Made by a program: the position numbers and the translations under genes. The notes beneath the pieces were generated by a model. That model did not search any database. It saw nothing but the letters and a program-made list of their open reading frames with translations, and had not been told where the DNA came from. From contig JAMLHN010000014.1 of NCBI GenBank assembly GCA_023957115.1, positions 18,787-82,786 on the forward strand: a stretch of 64,000 nucleotides of DNA, in the 5' to 3' direction. Source of the stretch: Thermomicrobiales bacterium (GTDB taxonomy: Bacteria > Chloroflexota > Chloroflexia > Thermomicrobiales > UBA6265). Position 1 is the first letter of the stretch. Each line of letters starts with the position of its first letter. Below are positions 33,595-42,257 of the stretch, in pieces.

Positions 33595-33918
33595 CATCCC
33601 CATGCGGCGCTGAGGCGGTCGCGTTTTGACGTCTGACCAGACCCGAGGGTGCAGATCGGGTCTGTGTCAGCCCCCGGCGCACAGCGAGCGAGTGCGGGCT
33701 GTTGGCTGGGCAGCCCGCCCAGGGCGGCATTCCCGTTCGGGGAAACCACGCAATTGCGGCCGGGCAGCCAGCGCCCAGGCGGATCGGGCCCCACATCGCC
33801 GAGACGACACGTGGCGGCTCATCGATCATCGTTTCCAGTCCCCCATGGGAGACCTCGCATTGGCAATCCGGCGTGGCGTCGACGATCGATGCGAGGGCAG
33901 CAGGCAATCGAGGGACGC
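33595..33918. other. Gene-free interval inside the importer B cluster
   Basis: Between the binding protein and the ATPase. Frames exist but none is credible; the ATPase frame extends upstream without an RBS. It contains imperfect GC-rich inverted repeats around 33700-33740 (GGGCTG.../CAGCCC...) that could attenuate transcription after the binding-protein gene. Confidence 0.4.
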
Positions 33919-34938
33919 ATGGCATCGGTCGAAACACGTGGACTGACCAAGCAATTCGGAGAACACCAGCCGGCGGTCGATCGTATCGATCTGCTGGCGG
34001 CCGACGGCGAGTTCCTGGTGCTGCTCGGGCCGTCTGGCTGCGGCAAAACCACCTTACTGCGCATGATCGGCGGACTGGAGCCGCCCACCTCCGGCGATGT
34101 GCTGATCGGCGGAACGGTGGTGACCAACTTGCCACCCCGGGCGCGTCGCATCGCCATGGTCTTCCAGAGCTATGCGCTCTACCCCCACATGTCGGTCTAT
34201 GACAACATCGCCTTTCCCCTGAAAGCGCACCATGTGCCCAAAGCGGAAATGGAACAGCGGATCGCATGGGCAGCCAGGATCCTGGGGATCGAGGAGTACC
34301 TGAAACGAAAACCCCGTCAGCTTTCCGGCGGGCAGCGACAACGGGTTGCCCTGGCCCGGGCGCTGGTGCGCGAACCGAGTGTCTTTCTCCTCGACGAGCC
34401 GCTGTCCAATCTCGATGCGCAACGACGCGCCTCGGCACGGGACGAGCTGCAACAGTTCCAGCGGTCGATCGGCACAACCACCATCTACGTCACCCATGAC
34501 CAGGTGGAAGCGATGGGCATGGGTGACCGCATCGCGGTCATCAATCAGGGGCAGATTCGCCAAATCGGACCGCCGCGTGAGATCTACGACGACCCGGCCG
34601 ATACTTTCGTCGCCACCTTTCTTGGGTCTCCCCCTATGAATCTGGTCAACGATGACGACGCCATCGTCGGATTCCGGCCGGAGCATTTTCATCCCGCCGG
34701 CACCCATCAGCCGCAGGACAGCGACCGGCTGTTCCCATTCGTCGCGCATCGCGAGGAATACCTCGGCTCGGAAAGACTGATCTACGGCGAGATCGGGAGT
34801 GACAAGGTCGTCGCCCGCTTTCCGGCAACCTTCGTGCATCAGATCGAGATGGGCGTCCCGCTCGAATTCAAGGTGGCGCAACGCGACCTGAAGTACTTCG
34901 ACCGGGAGACCGGCTTGCGGCTGGAGGGTGCGCGATGA
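33919..34938 (+). CDS. Sugar ABC transporter ATPase (UgpC/MsmK type), importer B
   Basis: 339 residues. Walker A GPSGCGKTT, Q-loop MVFQSYALYPHMSV, signature LSGGQRQRV, Walker B VFLLDEP and H-loop VTHD are all intact. A C-terminal TOBE/MOI domain (about 240-339, VGFRPEHF) is present but shorter than usual. The start at 33919 is chosen because GAGGGA precedes it; the frame remains open further upstream. It couples by ATGA overlap to the first permease. It may also energise importer A, which lacks an ATPase. Confidence 0.92.
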   Translation: MASVETRGLTKQFGEHQPAVDRIDLLAADGEFLVLLGPSGCGKTTLLRMIGGLEPPTSGDVLIGGTVVTNLPPRARRIAMVFQSYALYPHMSVYDNIAFPLKAHHVPKAEMEQRIAWAARILGIEEYLKRKPRQLSGGQRQRVALARALVREPSVFLLDEPLSNLDAQRRASARDELQQFQRSIGTTTIYVTHDQVEAMGMGDRIAVINQGQIRQIGPPREIYDDPADTFVATFLGSPPMNLVNDDDAIVGFRPEHFHPAGTHQPQDSDRLFPFVAHREEYLGSERLIYGEIGSDKVVARFPATFVHQIEMGVPLEFKVAQRDLKYFDRETGLRLEGAR

Positions 34939-35909
34939 GCGTAGCGGCCAGCCAATCCGAGACTCCGCGCATCACCTGGAGCGACGAGCCGGAACCCACT
35001 GGGCGGTATCTGCTCGACCGGTCGAGCCTGCTCGGACCGCTGATGCTGCTGCCCGCGGTGATCTACATCATCGGCCTGGTGGCCGTGCCGTTTGTCCTAG
35101 CCATCGCCTATGCCTTCAGCGATGTCACCGTCGGCGATCAGAGCCTGGACTGGACCGGTCTGGAGAACTTTCGGGCCGTCTGGAACGACCGGACGTTCCA
35201 GACGGCGCTCAAGAACACCTTCTATTTTGCATTCGTTTCCCAGGCAATCGTGATCGTTCTGGCCAACATGCTGGCGCTGGTGCTTGCATCCGACTTCAAA
35301 GGCAAACGGCTGGTCCGATTTCTGATTCTGCTGCCCTGGACCACACCCATTGCGCTGGCAGCCATCGGATGGCTCTGGATGCTGGACAGTGTCTATAGCC
35401 CAATCGATGCCTTTCTCCGCGAGATCGGGTTACTGGGACCGGGAACGCACTGGGGACCCGGCAAGAATCTGCTCTATCTAGCAAAACCGGACCTGGCGCA
35501 GGCGTCGGTGCTCTTCGTCCACGTCTGGCGCACGCTCCCCCTGGCCACCATCATCCTGCTGGCCGGATTGACCTCGATTCCCCAGGACATCAAGGATGCG
35601 GCCGATGTCGACGGCGCCGGGTTCTGGCGGCAGCTGTTCAAAATCCGTATTCCCCTGCTGCTGCCGATCATGGCAGTCGCGATCTTGTATGGGATCGTCT
35701 TTACCTTTACCGATATGACGGTGGTCTACATCCTCACGCGGGGCGGTCCACTCGACCAGACACAGGTGCTGGCCAGCTGGGCGTTCTACAAGGGGGTGCA
35801 GGGAACCGATCTGGCCCAGGGAGCGGCAATTGCCCTCTTCCTCTTCCCGGTGCTGGTGGTCGCGGCAATCGTGATGCTGCGGCTGGCGCGCCGGACGGAC
35901 ACGGTCTGA
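34935..35909 (+). CDS. ABC sugar permease, MalF type (importer B)
   Basis: 324 residues with six transmembrane helices. The EAA loop is IKDAADVDGAGFWRQLFKIRIPLL, and ILTRGGPLDQTQVLASW is the typical extracellular-facing segment. It overlaps the ATPase gene by four bases and the next permease by one (TGATG), so all three are translationally coupled. Confidence 0.93.
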   Translation: MSVAASQSETPRITWSDEPEPTGRYLLDRSSLLGPLMLLPAVIYIIGLVAVPFVLAIAYAFSDVTVGDQSLDWTGLENFRAVWNDRTFQTALKNTFYFAFVSQAIVIVLANMLALVLASDFKGKRLVRFLILLPWTTPIALAAIGWLWMLDSVYSPIDAFLREIGLLGPGTHWGPGKNLLYLAKPDLAQASVLFVHVWRTLPLATIILLAGLTSIPQDIKDAADVDGAGFWRQLFKIRIPLLLPIMAVAILYGIVFTFTDMTVVYILTRGGPLDQTQVLASWAFYKGVQGTDLAQGAAIALFLFPVLVVAAIVMLRLARRTDTV

Positions 35910-36895
35910 TGGCAACGACCGCCCACCCCGCCGAATCATGGTCGCCCACCAGCGGGCGACAACCCGAGGTCTGGATTCCCGATACCGAATCCCATCCAAC
36001 GGCGCGCCGGGTGGGGCGGCGTGGGTTGCTCTATACGGTGGCGACCTTCTTCGCGATCTTCGCGGCCCTGCCGTTCGCCTGGATGGTTTTCACCATTTTC
36101 AAAACGAATCAGGATCTCTACAGCGGGCAGAACAATCCGTTTCTCTACAACGACCCGCCGACCCTGGCCAACATCCGGCTCCTCTTCGAGCAAACGAACT
36201 ACGCAACATTCGTGCTCAATACCGTGTTGGTAGCCATCGGGGTTGTGATCATTACGGTTGCAATTGCGGTTCCCGCGGCCTATGCGCTGACCCGGCTGGT
36301 CGGCGGCTGGGGCGAGGGGCTGGGAATCGCGATCTTCCTCGTCTATCTGATCCCACCGACCCTACTCTTCATTCCGATGACGCGGGTGATTGCCGAGCTT
36401 GGATTGAAGAACTCGAAATGGTCGATGGTGCTGATCTACCCAACCTTCACGATTCCATTCTGCGTCTGGTTGATGATGGGGTTCTTCAAATCGATCCCAT
36501 GGGATATCGAAGAGCAGGCGATGGTCGACGGCTATAGCCGGTTGGGCGCGATCTGGCGGGCGGTGATTCCGTTGTCGATTCCAGGAATCCTGACCGTGAT
36601 CGTCTTCTCGATCGCGCTGACGTTGCATGAGTTCGTCTATGCGCTCGCGTTCGTGACCTCCTCGAATCAGAAGACGGTCTCGATCGGGGTGACCACCGAG
36701 CTGGTGCGCGGCGATGTCTTCTTCTGGCAGTCGCTCATGGCCGCGGCCGCCATCGTCGCTATCCCGGTGGCGTTGCTCTACACGGTGTTCCTGGATCGGT
36801 TCGTGGCTGGGTTTACGCTGGGCGCGGTGAGGATAGACATCGCCTCACCCCCAGCCCCCTCTCTCTCTCCCAATGCTGGGAGGCAAGCCATGTGA
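35909..36895 (+). CDS. ABC sugar permease, MalG type (importer B), repeat-encoded tail
   Basis: 328 residues, six helices. The EAA loop is IEEQAMVDGYSRLGAIWRAVIPLS, followed by LHEFVYALAFV. MalG-type subunits usually end right after the AGxTxGAVK-like motif. Here FVAGFTLGAV is followed by about 20 extra residues (ASPPAPSLSPNAGRQAM) that are translated from a C-rich dispersed repeat (36841-36880). The 3' end overlaps, antisense, the tail of the cysteine-array gene. Confidence 0.9.
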   Translation: MATTAHPAESWSPTSGRQPEVWIPDTESHPTARRVGRRGLLYTVATFFAIFAALPFAWMVFTIFKTNQDLYSGQNNPFLYNDPPTLANIRLLFEQTNYATFVLNTVLVAIGVVIITVAIAVPAAYALTRLVGGWGEGLGIAIFLVYLIPPTLLFIPMTRVIAELGLKNSKWSMVLIYPTFTIPFCVWLMMGFFKSIPWDIEEQAMVDGYSRLGAIWRAVIPLSIPGILTVIVFSIALTLHEFVYALAFVTSSNQKTVSIGVTTELVRGDVFFWQSLMAAAAIVAIPVALLYTVFLDRFVAGFTLGAVRIDIASPPAPSLSPNAGRQAM

Positions 36896-37602
36896 ACAGA
36901 TGGGCGGGCGCGATGCGCCCGCCCATATCCGGACGTTTCTGCCGGGGCTAGATCGTTGTTTTCGTCTGGCGCCATGGAGCGGACCCGGCGTGCGCCAATA
37001 ACCGCGGCGGCGCCCAGCACTGCTGCCGGAACGATCACCGAAGCGTCTGACGTGCCGCCGTCACCGGCGCCGGTGGCCGGAAGCGTGGTGAGCGGCGTGA
37101 AGCAAACGCTATCCGTCTCGTCACAGTTGCCGGAACAACACTCTTCTCCTGCCGCACAGGCTTCCCCATCGGGCAGGCAGGTATCGTCCATGGTCACACA
37201 GACGCCCAGCGAGGCTGAGCATGCGCCACCGCAGCACTCCGCCCCATCGGTGCAGGCCTCACCATCCGGCACACAGTTGTCCGCCGGAATGCAAATGCCC
37301 TCGGTGGAACATACGCCGCTGCAACAGTCAGAACTGTCGGTGCACGCTTCATCATCCGGCAAACAGGGCGTCCCCATTTCGACGCAGACACCCATCGACG
37401 CCGAACATTCGCCGCTACAACATTCTGCCCCGTCGGTACACGGTTCACCGTCTTCCAGGCATTGCGCGGCAACATCATCGATTGCGCGGGTCGTTCCGAC
37501 GGCGGCCAGCAATCCACCAGCGGAAATTCCCTTGAGCATCTGTCTTCGTGTTGGGCGCGTGCCCAGCAAACGAACCAGATTGTCGAACCTTGCGTCGTTC
37601 AT
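36778..37602 (-). CDS. Tat-exported cystine-knot-array protein with LPxTG-like C-terminus
   Basis: 274 residues. N-terminal leader RFDNLVRLLGTRPTRRQMLKG, as in the proteins at 50356 and 52054. Four Cys-rich units (about residues 48-165) follow, each with the order C-x6-C-x5/6-CC-x3-C-x6-C, the pattern of inhibitor cystine knots. Next come TTLPATGAGDGG, a hydrophobic stretch and ARRVR, which looks like a sortase-type sorting signal. The last 55 or so residues run into the importer B permease on the opposite strand. One base fewer in the AAAA of GACGAAAACAACG would end the protein right after the basic tail. Function unknown. Confidence 0.7.
   Translation of the reverse strand: MNDARFDNLVRLLGTRPTRRQMLKGISAGGLLAAVGTTRAIDDVAAQCLEDGEPCTDGAECCSGECSASMGVCVEMGTPCLPDDEACTDSSDCCSGVCSTEGICIPADNCVPDGEACTDGAECCGGACSASLGVCVTMDDTCLPDGEACAAGEECCSGNCDETDSVCFTPLTTLPATGAGDGGTSDASVIVPAAVLGAAAVIGARRVRSMAPDENNDLAPAETSGYGRAHRARPSVHMACLPALGEREGAGGEAMSILTAPSVNPATNRSRNTV
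36841..36880. repeat. C-rich dispersed repeat (CCTCACCCCCAGCCCC family)
   Basis: CGCCTCACCCCCAGCCCC followed by CTCTCTCTCCCAATGCTGGG. Shares the core hairpin with 2264-2301. A related minus-strand copy is at 42133-42172. Confidence 0.6.
36898..36924. terminator. Perfect 12-bp hairpin downstream of importer B
   Basis: ATGGGCGGGCGC and its exact complement with a 3-base loop, starting three bases after the permease stop. There is no strong T run. It could terminate both the plus-strand operon and the converging gene, although the latter's open frame currently reads through it. Confidence 0.6.
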
Positions 37603-37942
37603 TCATACCCCCTTTGTTGGATGACGACGAGACGCCCGACCCCCGAGCGCCGCCTCTAGTCATACGACTGTTTGCGGGGACGGTCAACGATTCGACCGCT
37701 ACGAAGCATGAAACACACCCGGCAACGACCTCGTATGGCAAGGTTTTCTCAAGAATCCCCATGTTTGCCTGGTGTGCATAACCTTCCCGAAGAGAAATAC
37801 GCGCCGACCTCCAATCAAGGAGGGTCCTCGATATCGCGAGGATTGCAGGATCGAGCCGTGCGCTCTAAGGTGGGAGAACGATACGTTGCCCGATTGGCGC
37901 TGGAGTATCCCGCCGATCCGTTTTCAAGAAGGGACGACATCC
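37603..37942. other. Gene-free divergent interval
   Basis: Lies between the starts of the cystine-knot-array gene and the aldo/keto reductase gene. No small gene, repeat or convincing promoter was seen. Confidence 0.45.
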
Positions 37943-38800
37943 ATGATCCCCACCAGGCCATTTGGACGAACTGGACACCAGAGCACGCGGGTGATCTTTG
38001 GAGCAGCCGCGTTTTCGGGGGCAACCCAGGAGGTCGCCGACCGGACGATGGAGCGGGTGCTGGAATGGGGGATCAATCACATCGACACGGCTGCCAGCTA
38101 TGGGGATGCGGAGATCCGATTGGGCCCGTGGATGCCTGAGCATCGAACCCGGTTCTTTCTCGCCACCAAGACGGTAGAGCGCAAAGCTGGGCCGGCGTAT
38201 GACGAGATCCAGCGGTCATTGGAGCGGTTGCGGACCGACCAGGTCGATCTGATCCAGTTGCACAATCTGGTCGATGAGACGGAATGGGAGACCGCAATGG
38301 GGCCAGGCGGCGCGCTGGAAGCGGTCATCCGGGCACGGGACGAAGGGCTGGCGCGCTTCATTGGCGTGACCGGGCACGGAGTCACGGTGGCGCGCATGCA
38401 CCTGCGGTCATTGGAGCAATTCGATTTCGACGCGGTGCTGCTGCCCTATAGCTATGTGCTGATACAGAACCCGGACTACGCGGCCGATTTTGCCGAGCTC
38501 TCCCGAGTGTGCGCCGAGCGAAACGTGGCGATGCAGACAATCAAGGGAATCACGCGCGCGCCCTGGGGCAACGCCACCCCGAACACGACCACCTGGTACA
38601 AGCCACTGGAGGATCAGGAATCGATCGATCTCGCGGCGCACTGGGTGCTGGGGAACGAGCAAGTCTTTCTGAACACAGCCAGCGATGTCGATTTGCTGCC
38701 AAAGATCGTCGATGCAGCGCAACGTTTTGACGAACGCCCGTCGGACGTGGAGATGGACGGTTTGGTGCGGGCACAGTCGATGGAACCGCTGTTCGTGTAG
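37943..38800 (+). CDS. Aldo/keto reductase family protein
   Basis: 285 residues. The N-terminus [24 protein letters not shown] and the [17 protein letters not shown] motif (catalytic Asp and Tyr of AKRs) are clear. The Lys is in [12 protein letters not shown], and the His-bearing strand is [15 protein letters not shown]-dependent carbonyl reductase type, cytoplasmic. The start at 37943 is preferred because AAGGGA lies upstream and homology begins there. Substrate unknown; position suggests a link to carbohydrate use. Confidence 0.88.
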   Translation: MIPTRPFGRTGHQSTRVIFGAAAFSGATQEVADRTMERVLEWGINHIDTAASYGDAEIRLGPWMPEHRTRFFLATKTVERKAGPAYDEIQRSLERLRTDQVDLIQLHNLVDETEWETAMGPGGALEAVIRARDEGLARFIGVTGHGVTVARMHLRSLEQFDFDAVLLPYSYVLIQNPDYAADFAELSRVCAERNVAMQTIKGITRAPWGNATPNTTTWYKPLEDQESIDLAAHWVLGNEQVFLNTASDVDLLPKIVDAAQRFDERPSDVEMDGLVRAQSMEPLFV

Positions 38801-38894
38801 ACAAGGAACGCCTCGGCTACGTCGTTCGGCGGCACGGCGCCGGCGATAAGAGCGCTCCCTCCACGTCGCTACGCTTCGGTCGGGACGACAGGGG

Positions 38895-39986
38895 TCAAGC
38901 GACCCGGTTTTCGGTTTGTGGGTCGAAGAGCAGCGTCTTCCCTGGATCGAAGGTGAGGGTGACCGGATCGTCGAAGGTGGCGGTGAACGTGGGCGGGGTG
39001 GTGACCGCGACGCGCTCCGCACCGAGGCGGGCGTAGACCACGTTGACCGAACCCATCGATTCGATGACTTCGACCGTGGCATGGAGTCCATCACCATGAC
39101 CCGGAGCGATGAGAATGTCCTCCGGGCGGATGCCGATCGTCAGCGACCGATCGGCGGTGAGGGCGCTGGTGGAGACCATGTCGCGGGTGATGGCGAGTGC
39201 GCCCCCCACGGTTTCGATGACCGCGTCGCCATTCCGCACGCCGGCCGTACCGGAGATGACGCTCATACTCGGGCTCCCCAGGAACTTACCAACGAAGAGA
39301 TTGACCGGGTTGTTGTAGACCTCGAGCGGGGTGCCGACCTGTTGCACGATACCGTGCCGCATCACGACCAGGCGATCGCTGAGGGTCATGGCTTCGGCCT
39401 GATCGTGGGTGACGTACACCACGGTGCCCTCGATACGACGGAAAAGCAGCCGCAACTCGGCGCGCATCTGGGCACGCAGCTGGGCGTCGAGGTTGCTCAA
39501 CGGCTCATCGAGCAGGAACACCTTGGGATCGCGGGTGATGGCGCGGCCGAGCGCAACCCGCTGGCGTTGGCCGCCGGAGAGCTCTTTCGGACGCCGGTCG
39601 AGTAGCGGACCGATATCGAGCAGCTGGGCGGCTTCGTTCACCCGGCGGGCGATTTCGTCTTTCTTGACCCCGCGCACTTCGAGGCCGAACCCGATGTTCT
39701 GGCGAACGGTCATATGCGGATAGAGCGCATAGGACTGGAACACCATGGCGATATCGCGGGCGCCGGGTGGAACATCGTTCACGACCCGGTCGTCGATCGA
39801 GATCAACCCTTCGGATGGGTCCTCCAGACCGGCCAGCATATTGAGCGTGGTCGATTTGCCGCAACCGGAGGGACCGACCAGCGTCAGCAGCTCCTTGTCA
39901 TGAATCTCGAGGTTGAGATCGTGAACGGCCGCGGATTGCTGGTTGCCGAAGCGTTTGCTGACCCGATCGAAGCGGATGTTTGCCAT
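38895..39986 (-). CDS. Sugar ABC transporter ATPase (UgpC/MalK type), importer C
   Basis: 363 residues. Walker A GPSGCGKST, Q-loop MVFQSYALYPHMTV, signature LSGGQRQRVALGRAI, Walker B VFLLDEP, H-loop VTHDQAEAM and a full C-terminal TOBE/MOI domain with GIRPEDI. The start at 39986 leaves an 8-base gap to the preceding permease. Last gene of the importer C operon. Probably promiscuous, as related MsmX/UgpC ATPases are. Confidence 0.93.
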   Translation of the reverse strand: MANIRFDRVSKRFGNQQSAAVHDLNLEIHDKELLTLVGPSGCGKSTTLNMLAGLEDPSEGLISIDDRVVNDVPPGARDIAMVFQSYALYPHMTVRQNIGFGLEVRGVKKDEIARRVNEAAQLLDIGPLLDRRPKELSGGQRQRVALGRAITRDPKVFLLDEPLSNLDAQLRAQMRAELRLLFRRIEGTVVYVTHDQAEAMTLSDRLVVMRHGIVQQVGTPLEVYNNPVNLFVGKFLGSPSMSVISGTAGVRNGDAVIETVGGALAITRDMVSTSALTADRSLTIGIRPEDILIAPGHGDGLHATVEVIESMGSVNVVYARLGAERVAVTTPPTFTATFDDPVTLTFDPGKTLLFDPQTENRVA

Positions 39987-39994
39987 CGTTTTGC

Positions 39995-40882
39995 TTACCC
40001 CTTGACCGCACCGAAGGTGAGCCCGCGCACAAGATACCGTTGCGCGCCGGCCGCGAAGATGAGGACCGGGATGACCATGAGTGTCCCGATTGCGGTCATT
40101 TCGCCCCAGCGCAGAAATTGATCGGAAATGAAGCCGGAGACGACCACCGGGATCGTCTTGGCGTTGAACGAGGTCAGCATCGAAGCGTAGAGCAGCTCGT
40201 TCCAGGAATAGATGAAGGCGAAGATAGAAGTGACCGCAAGTCCGGGCAACGCCAGCGGGAGGATGACCCGCCGGAAGCGTTGCCAGAATGAGCACCCGTC
40301 GACAATGGCGGCTTTCTCGATCTCGGCCGGCATATCCTGAAAGAACCCGAGCATCAGCCAGATCACGAAGGGGAGCCCATAGGCGACGTAGGTGATGATG
40401 AGGGCGACGTGCGTATCGCCCAGATGGAGATTCCGGACGATCACATAGTAGGGAATGGCAGTCGTGACAGGCGGGAAGATGCGCGTGACCAGAATCCAGA
40501 TCATCAGACCACGGCGGATCGTGTACGAGAGATAGGACTTGGCGAGCGCATAGGCGGCCATCGAACCGAGAATCGTGGTGAAAAAGGTGGCGGCCAGCGC
40601 CACGATGATCGAATTGGCGAACGCGCGGGGCACACCGGCGGTCTTGAACGCGTTGACGTAGTTGTCGAGGGTAAAGCGGGTCGGGATGATGGTCGGCGGG
40701 TTGGACGCCGCATCGGCCGGAACCTTGAACGAGGTCGTGATCAGCCAGTACATCGGAAATGCGATGACGATCATGATCGCAATCGTCAGCAGATAGAGCA
40801 GGACCGCCCCGATCTGCTTACGACGATGGTAGTTGGGGGCGCCCGGGGCGGGTTGCGCCGGGGTCAGCGTCGTTGCGCTCAT
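39995..40882 (-). CDS. ABC sugar permease, MalG type (importer C)
   Basis: 295 residues, six helices. The EAA loop is IEKAAIVDGCSFWQRFRRVILPLA, then YSWNELLYASML, ending RGLTFGAVKG as expected for the family. The start at 40882 overlaps the MalF-type gene by four bases. Confidence 0.93.
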   Translation of the reverse strand: MSATTLTPAQPAPGAPNYHRRKQIGAVLLYLLTIAIMIVIAFPMYWLITTSFKVPADAASNPPTIIPTRFTLDNYVNAFKTAGVPRAFANSIIVALAATFFTTILGSMAAYALAKSYLSYTIRRGLMIWILVTRIFPPVTTAIPYYVIVRNLHLGDTHVALIITYVAYGLPFVIWLMLGFFQDMPAEIEKAAIVDGCSFWQRFRRVILPLALPGLAVTSIFAFIYSWNELLYASMLTSFNAKTIPVVVSGFISDQFLRWGEMTAIGTLMVIPVLIFAAGAQRYLVRGLTFGAVKG

Positions 40883-41805
40883 TCTTTGTCCAATCGCCAG
40901 ATGAAGAAGAGCGAGATGATGAAGATCGCAATCAGAAAGACCCAGGACATGGCGCTGGCCTGACCGATCTGGAAGAAGCGCAAGCCGGTCTTGTAGATGA
41001 GCATCGACATCAACTCGGTGGTTTGCCCCGGTCCGCCGTAGGTCATGGTGAAAACGATGTCGAAGACCTTGAACGCATCCATGATGCGCAGCAGCAGCAG
41101 CACCAGGATGACCGGTTTGAGCAGCGGCAGCGTGATACGCCGGAAGATCTGCCAGGAGGTTGCCCCGTCGACCTGCGCCGCCTTGTAGAGATCGACCGGC
41201 AGCGACTGGATTCCCGCGGCAAGAATGAAGGTGACGACGGGCAGGTTCTGCCAGACCTCGACCGTGATGACCGCCGGCAGCGCCTGGCTGGGCGAGCCCA
41301 GCCACTCTTGTGGAGGTATCCCCACTTTCCCGATGGCCCAGTTGATGACGCCATAGCTGGACTGGAAGAGGGTGCGCCAAAGCACACCGGCAACAACCGG
41401 CGCGAGCATGAGCGGAAAGAGCATGACGGTCCGGATCCAGCCCATGGCGCGGATACGGCTGGTAGCCAGCAAGGCCAATCCCATCCCCAAAATGAACTCG
41501 ACCGTGACCGCCACGATGACGAAGATCAGGGTGACCTGGACCGCGTTCCAGAAATCGGGATCGTCCCAGAGCCGTTCGTAGTTCCGGGTCCCGATCCAGA
41601 CCGGTTGACTGTTCGGAATGGTCATGTTCCACGAATGGAAGCTGAGCCAGAGGGAATAGAGCAGCGGATAGACCGAGGTCAGCAACAGGAACGCAACCGC
41701 GGGCGCCAGGAAAAGCGCGGATCCGATCTTCTCACCCCGGTGACTCTGCTTGAGCACCGGCGGCGGGCTGTCGTGTTGCGTGAGTTCTGGCGTAATAGCG
41801 GTCAT
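40879..41805 (-). CDS. ABC sugar permease, MalF type (importer C)
   Basis: 308 residues, six helices. The EAA loop is LYKAAQVDGATSWQIFRRITLPLL, and TMTYGGPGQTTELMS is the MalF-type segment. It lies 452 bases downstream of the binding-protein gene, separated by a repeat-rich interval, so the two may not be on one uninterrupted transcript. Confidence 0.92.
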   Translation of the reverse strand: MTAITPELTQHDSPPPVLKQSHRGEKIGSALFLAPAVAFLLLTSVYPLLYSLWLSFHSWNMTIPNSQPVWIGTRNYERLWDDPDFWNAVQVTLIFVIVAVTVEFILGMGLALLATSRIRAMGWIRTVMLFPLMLAPVVAGVLWRTLFQSSYGVINWAIGKVGIPPQEWLGSPSQALPAVITVEVWQNLPVVTFILAAGIQSLPVDLYKAAQVDGATSWQIFRRITLPLLKPVILVLLLLRIMDAFKVFDIVFTMTYGGPGQTTELMSMLIYKTGLRFFQIGQASAMSWVFLIAIFIISLFFIWRLDKE

Positions 41806-41890
41806 GGCTAATTCGTCGATCGTTTCTCAGGTATTGATTCTTCGTCGTCCCATACTCGGAAATGCATGGGACTTGGTCTGCGACCAAATC

Positions 41891-41918
41891 CCCCACCGTT
41901 GAAACGCTGGGCGAACAC
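41891..41918. repeat. CCCCACCGTTGAAACGCTGG element, copy 1
   Basis: 28 bases, about 25 of which match 51907-51934. Partly palindromic (CCCACCGTT/AACGCTGGG). Confidence 0.55.
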
Positions 41919-42224
41919 TCCTTGCTCTGCGCGTATGAGCGACGGAGCGAGACTGTACGATAAAACGGTAAGAACGAGGGTTCCTTCCGACCTCGTCGTT
42001 CCGAGCCTGTCGAGCGCCTGCCCTGAGCGAACGTCGAACGGGAATCTCTCGTCGATCGAAACCGTTTTTCTCATATGAAGCTCGATTGCTGGCAACAAGA
42101 GGTTCCTCCACTTCGGTCGGAACGACGAGTGGGCTCCCCTCTCCCCAGAGGGAGAGGGGCTGGGGGTGAGGCGAAAACTTGGCCTGCAACCAAGCCCTTG
42201 TGCCACCCCGCGACCGAGAATCGT

Positions 42225-42257
42225 CTCAGGGCTCAGGACCCAGGGCTCCGGATCCCG
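42225..42257. repeat. Heptameric repeat (CTCAGGG/CCCAGGG dialect)
   Basis: CTCAGGG, CTCAGGA, CCCAGGG, CTCCGGA ending about five bases from the stop codon (42258-42260) of the minus-strand binding-protein gene. Confidence 0.7.

Larger units (their letters stand above)
41806..42257. other. Repeat-rich interval inside importer C cluster
   Basis: No gene. From left to right it contains a CCCCACCGTTGAAACGCTGG-type element (41891-41918), a Chi-like dispersed stretch (41990-42050, TCGTTCCGAGCCTGTCGAGC then CCCTGAGCGAACG), a TTCGGTCGGAACGACG repeat (42095-42130), a C-rich repeat (42133-42172, minus) and heptamers (42225-42257). Four repeat families side by side point to a hot spot for insertion. Confidence 0.6.
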
